DNA of 7,457 nt from an uncultured Odoribacter sp. (GTDB lineage: Bacteria; Bacteroidota; Bacteroidia; Bacteroidales; Marinifilaceae): the NCBI GenBank assembly GCA_947176455.1, contig CAMWQQ010000074.1, forward strand, positions 1 through 7,457, in the 5' to 3' direction. The first letter of the stretch is position 1; every line of letters starts with the position of its first letter. Shown here piece by piece: positions 6,785 to 7,457 of this stretch. The position numbers were made by a program, and so were the translations under genes. Below the pieces are notes generated by a model that was not told the DNA's origin, ran no database searches, and saw nothing but the letters and a program-made list of their open reading frames with translations.

Positions 6785-7457
6785 TTACCAATTTTTTTCA
6801 ATTCTCATTCTCCGGGCTTTCTGCTCTTGAGCCTTCTGTTTCTGCACCTTTTCCTGAACTCCTTTTTCATCGTTCTGCAAAGCTTCCAGCAGGCGTTCCG
6901 CATCCTCCTTGGAGATTTTTCCCTCCTGGGGCTGCGGTTGCTGTTGCTGCCGCTTGTCGTCCGGGTTCTGTTTGTTCTGTTGGTCTTTATTTTGGTCCTG
7001 CTTGTCCTTGTCTTGATTGTTTTGGTTCTGCTGATCTTTGTTCTGATCCTGATTTTGGTCCTTGTTCTGGTCCTGATTATTCTTGTTCTGATCCTGCTTG
7101 TCCTTATTCTGCCGATCTTGATTCTTGTCCTGGTTCTTGTCTTGGTTCTGTTGATTCTGCTGGTCTTGCTGCTGTTTGTTTCGGGCATACTCCAGATTGT
7201 ACTTGGTCGACACCGAAGACGGTCGATTCCTCAACGATTCCTTATATGCCTCAATGCTTTCCTGTGTCTTTTCCATAGAAAGCAAAGTGTTTCCGATATT
7301 GTGGTAAATCGCCCCCAGACGCTCCTTGTCGGTCTCCTGTTGCGCCAGTTTGGAGAATTGCGCCAGAGCCTCATCGTATTTTTCCTGCTTGTACAAGGCA
7401 TCCGCCATATTGAAAGCGGCCTCGAACGAGTTGCTGTTTTGGTCCGCAGCTTTCCGG
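6785..7457 (-). CDS. batC: BatC: TPR protein of the Bat aerotolerance operon (5' end beyond window)
   Basis: The last 223 residues are in the window. The frame stays open past the ATG at 7406-7408 to the edge, and the residues before it (RKAADQNSNSFEAAFN) complete a TPR helix, so that Met is internal and the gene starts outside. TPR units are SFEAAFNMADALYKQEKYDEALAQF and the next, AIYHNIGNTLLSMEKTQESIEAYKESLRNRP, ending in STKYNLEYARNK. An 84-residue Gln/Asn/Lys/Asp tract follows. The C-terminus is a charged helix starting KISKEDAERLLEALQNDEKG and ending IEKNW, matching the usual BatC tail. Known family role: a periplasmic TPR scaffold of the Bat complex. Its place directly before batD on the same strand supports the call. 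The missing part should hold an N-terminal signal or membrane segment and possibly another TPR. The stop is TAA at 6785-6787. Confidence 0.9.
   Translation of the reverse strand, partial: RKAADQNSNSFEAAFNMADALYKQEKYDEALAQFSKLAQQETDKERLGAIYHNIGNTLLSMEKTQESIEAYKESLRNRPSSVSTKYNLEYARNKQQQDQQNQQNQDKNQDKNQDRQNKDKQDQNKNNQDQNKDQNQDQNKDQQNQNNQDKDKQDQNKDQQNKQNPDDKRQQQQPQPQEGKISKEDAERLLEALQNDEKGVQEKVQKQKAQEQKARRMRIEKNW
6926..7177 (-). repeat. batC: Low-complexity Gln/Asn/Lys/Asp tract in BatC
   Basis: Of 84 consecutive residues, 79 are Gln, Asn, Lys or Asp; the exceptions are two Arg and three Pro. The units are irregular variants of QNKDQ and KNQD. At DNA level TTGTTCTGATCCTG recurs (plus strand 7038-7051 and 7083-7096, 45 bp apart), but synonymous codons are mixed elsewhere, so it is a degenerate rather than a fresh repeat. 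The tract should be an extended, disordered, strongly hydrophilic linker between the TPR domain and the C-terminal helix. Charges of Lys and Asp roughly balance. Confidence 0.9.

Noticed and set aside
6805..7188. Minus-strand open frame of 127 codons rich in Arg and Thr, overlapping batC
   Set aside because: It is the shifted frame of the batC Gln/Asn/Lys/Asp tract: CAG/AAC/AAG/GAC-type codons read one base off give Arg, Thr, Ile and Lys without stops. It has no start context of its own, and the BatC frame continues with family-specific sequence on both sides.
4092..7457. Bat genes as a new defence or secretion system (TPR, SH3 and beta-domain proteins)
   Set aside because: The order and domain layout match the known batC-batD-batE genes of the Bacteroides aerotolerance operon, so no new system needs to be proposed.

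Overview
The window fits a member of the Bacteroidota, most likely order Bacteroidales. It carries a TamA-like outer-membrane lipoprotein of the type found in that phylum (TamL). It also carries the batC-batD-batE part of the Bacteroides aerotolerance (Bat) operon. Several candidate promoters match the phylum's -7 consensus TAxxTTTG, and the intergenic gaps are short and AT-rich with weak ribosome binding sites. The genus cannot be fixed from this sequence.

Layout. Positions 1-249 (minus) hold the first 83 residues of an unrecognised polytopic membrane protein that runs off the left edge. Positions 286-2601 (minus) encode the complete TamL, apparently from a TTG start. A 44-bp gap separates it from a divergent TrmH/SpoU-family RNA methyltransferase (2646-3407, plus). 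Across this junction lie two identical -7-like boxes in inverted orientation, so the promoters may face each other and the 5' ends of the transcripts may overlap. The methyltransferase is followed 29 bp later by a small outer-membrane beta-barrel protein (3437-4018, plus). A strong, probably bidirectional terminator (4036-4065) separates this from the convergent Bat genes: batE (4092-4847), batD (4884-6716) and batC (6785 to beyond 7457), all minus and transcribed in the order batC-batD-batE. batA and batB, with von Willebrand A domains, would be expected beyond the right edge.

How the genes work together. The left half concerns the outer membrane: TamL is an Omp85-family insertase or assembly factor, and a small barrel protein lies nearby, linked through an rRNA/tRNA methyltransferase gene. 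The right half is an inner-membrane/periplasmic stress-tolerance complex: BatC and BatE bring TPR scaffolds, BatD brings large periplasmic domains on a membrane anchor, and BatE adds a periplasmic SH3-like domain. BatC also contains an 84-residue tract made almost only of Gln, Asn, Lys and Asp.

No tRNA, rRNA, CRISPR array, insertion sequence or phage gene was seen. No stretch longer than about 75 bases lacks a gene. I see no convincing new system; the points most worth checking are the tamL/methyltransferase promoter arrangement, the BatC tract and the possible internal batD promoter.
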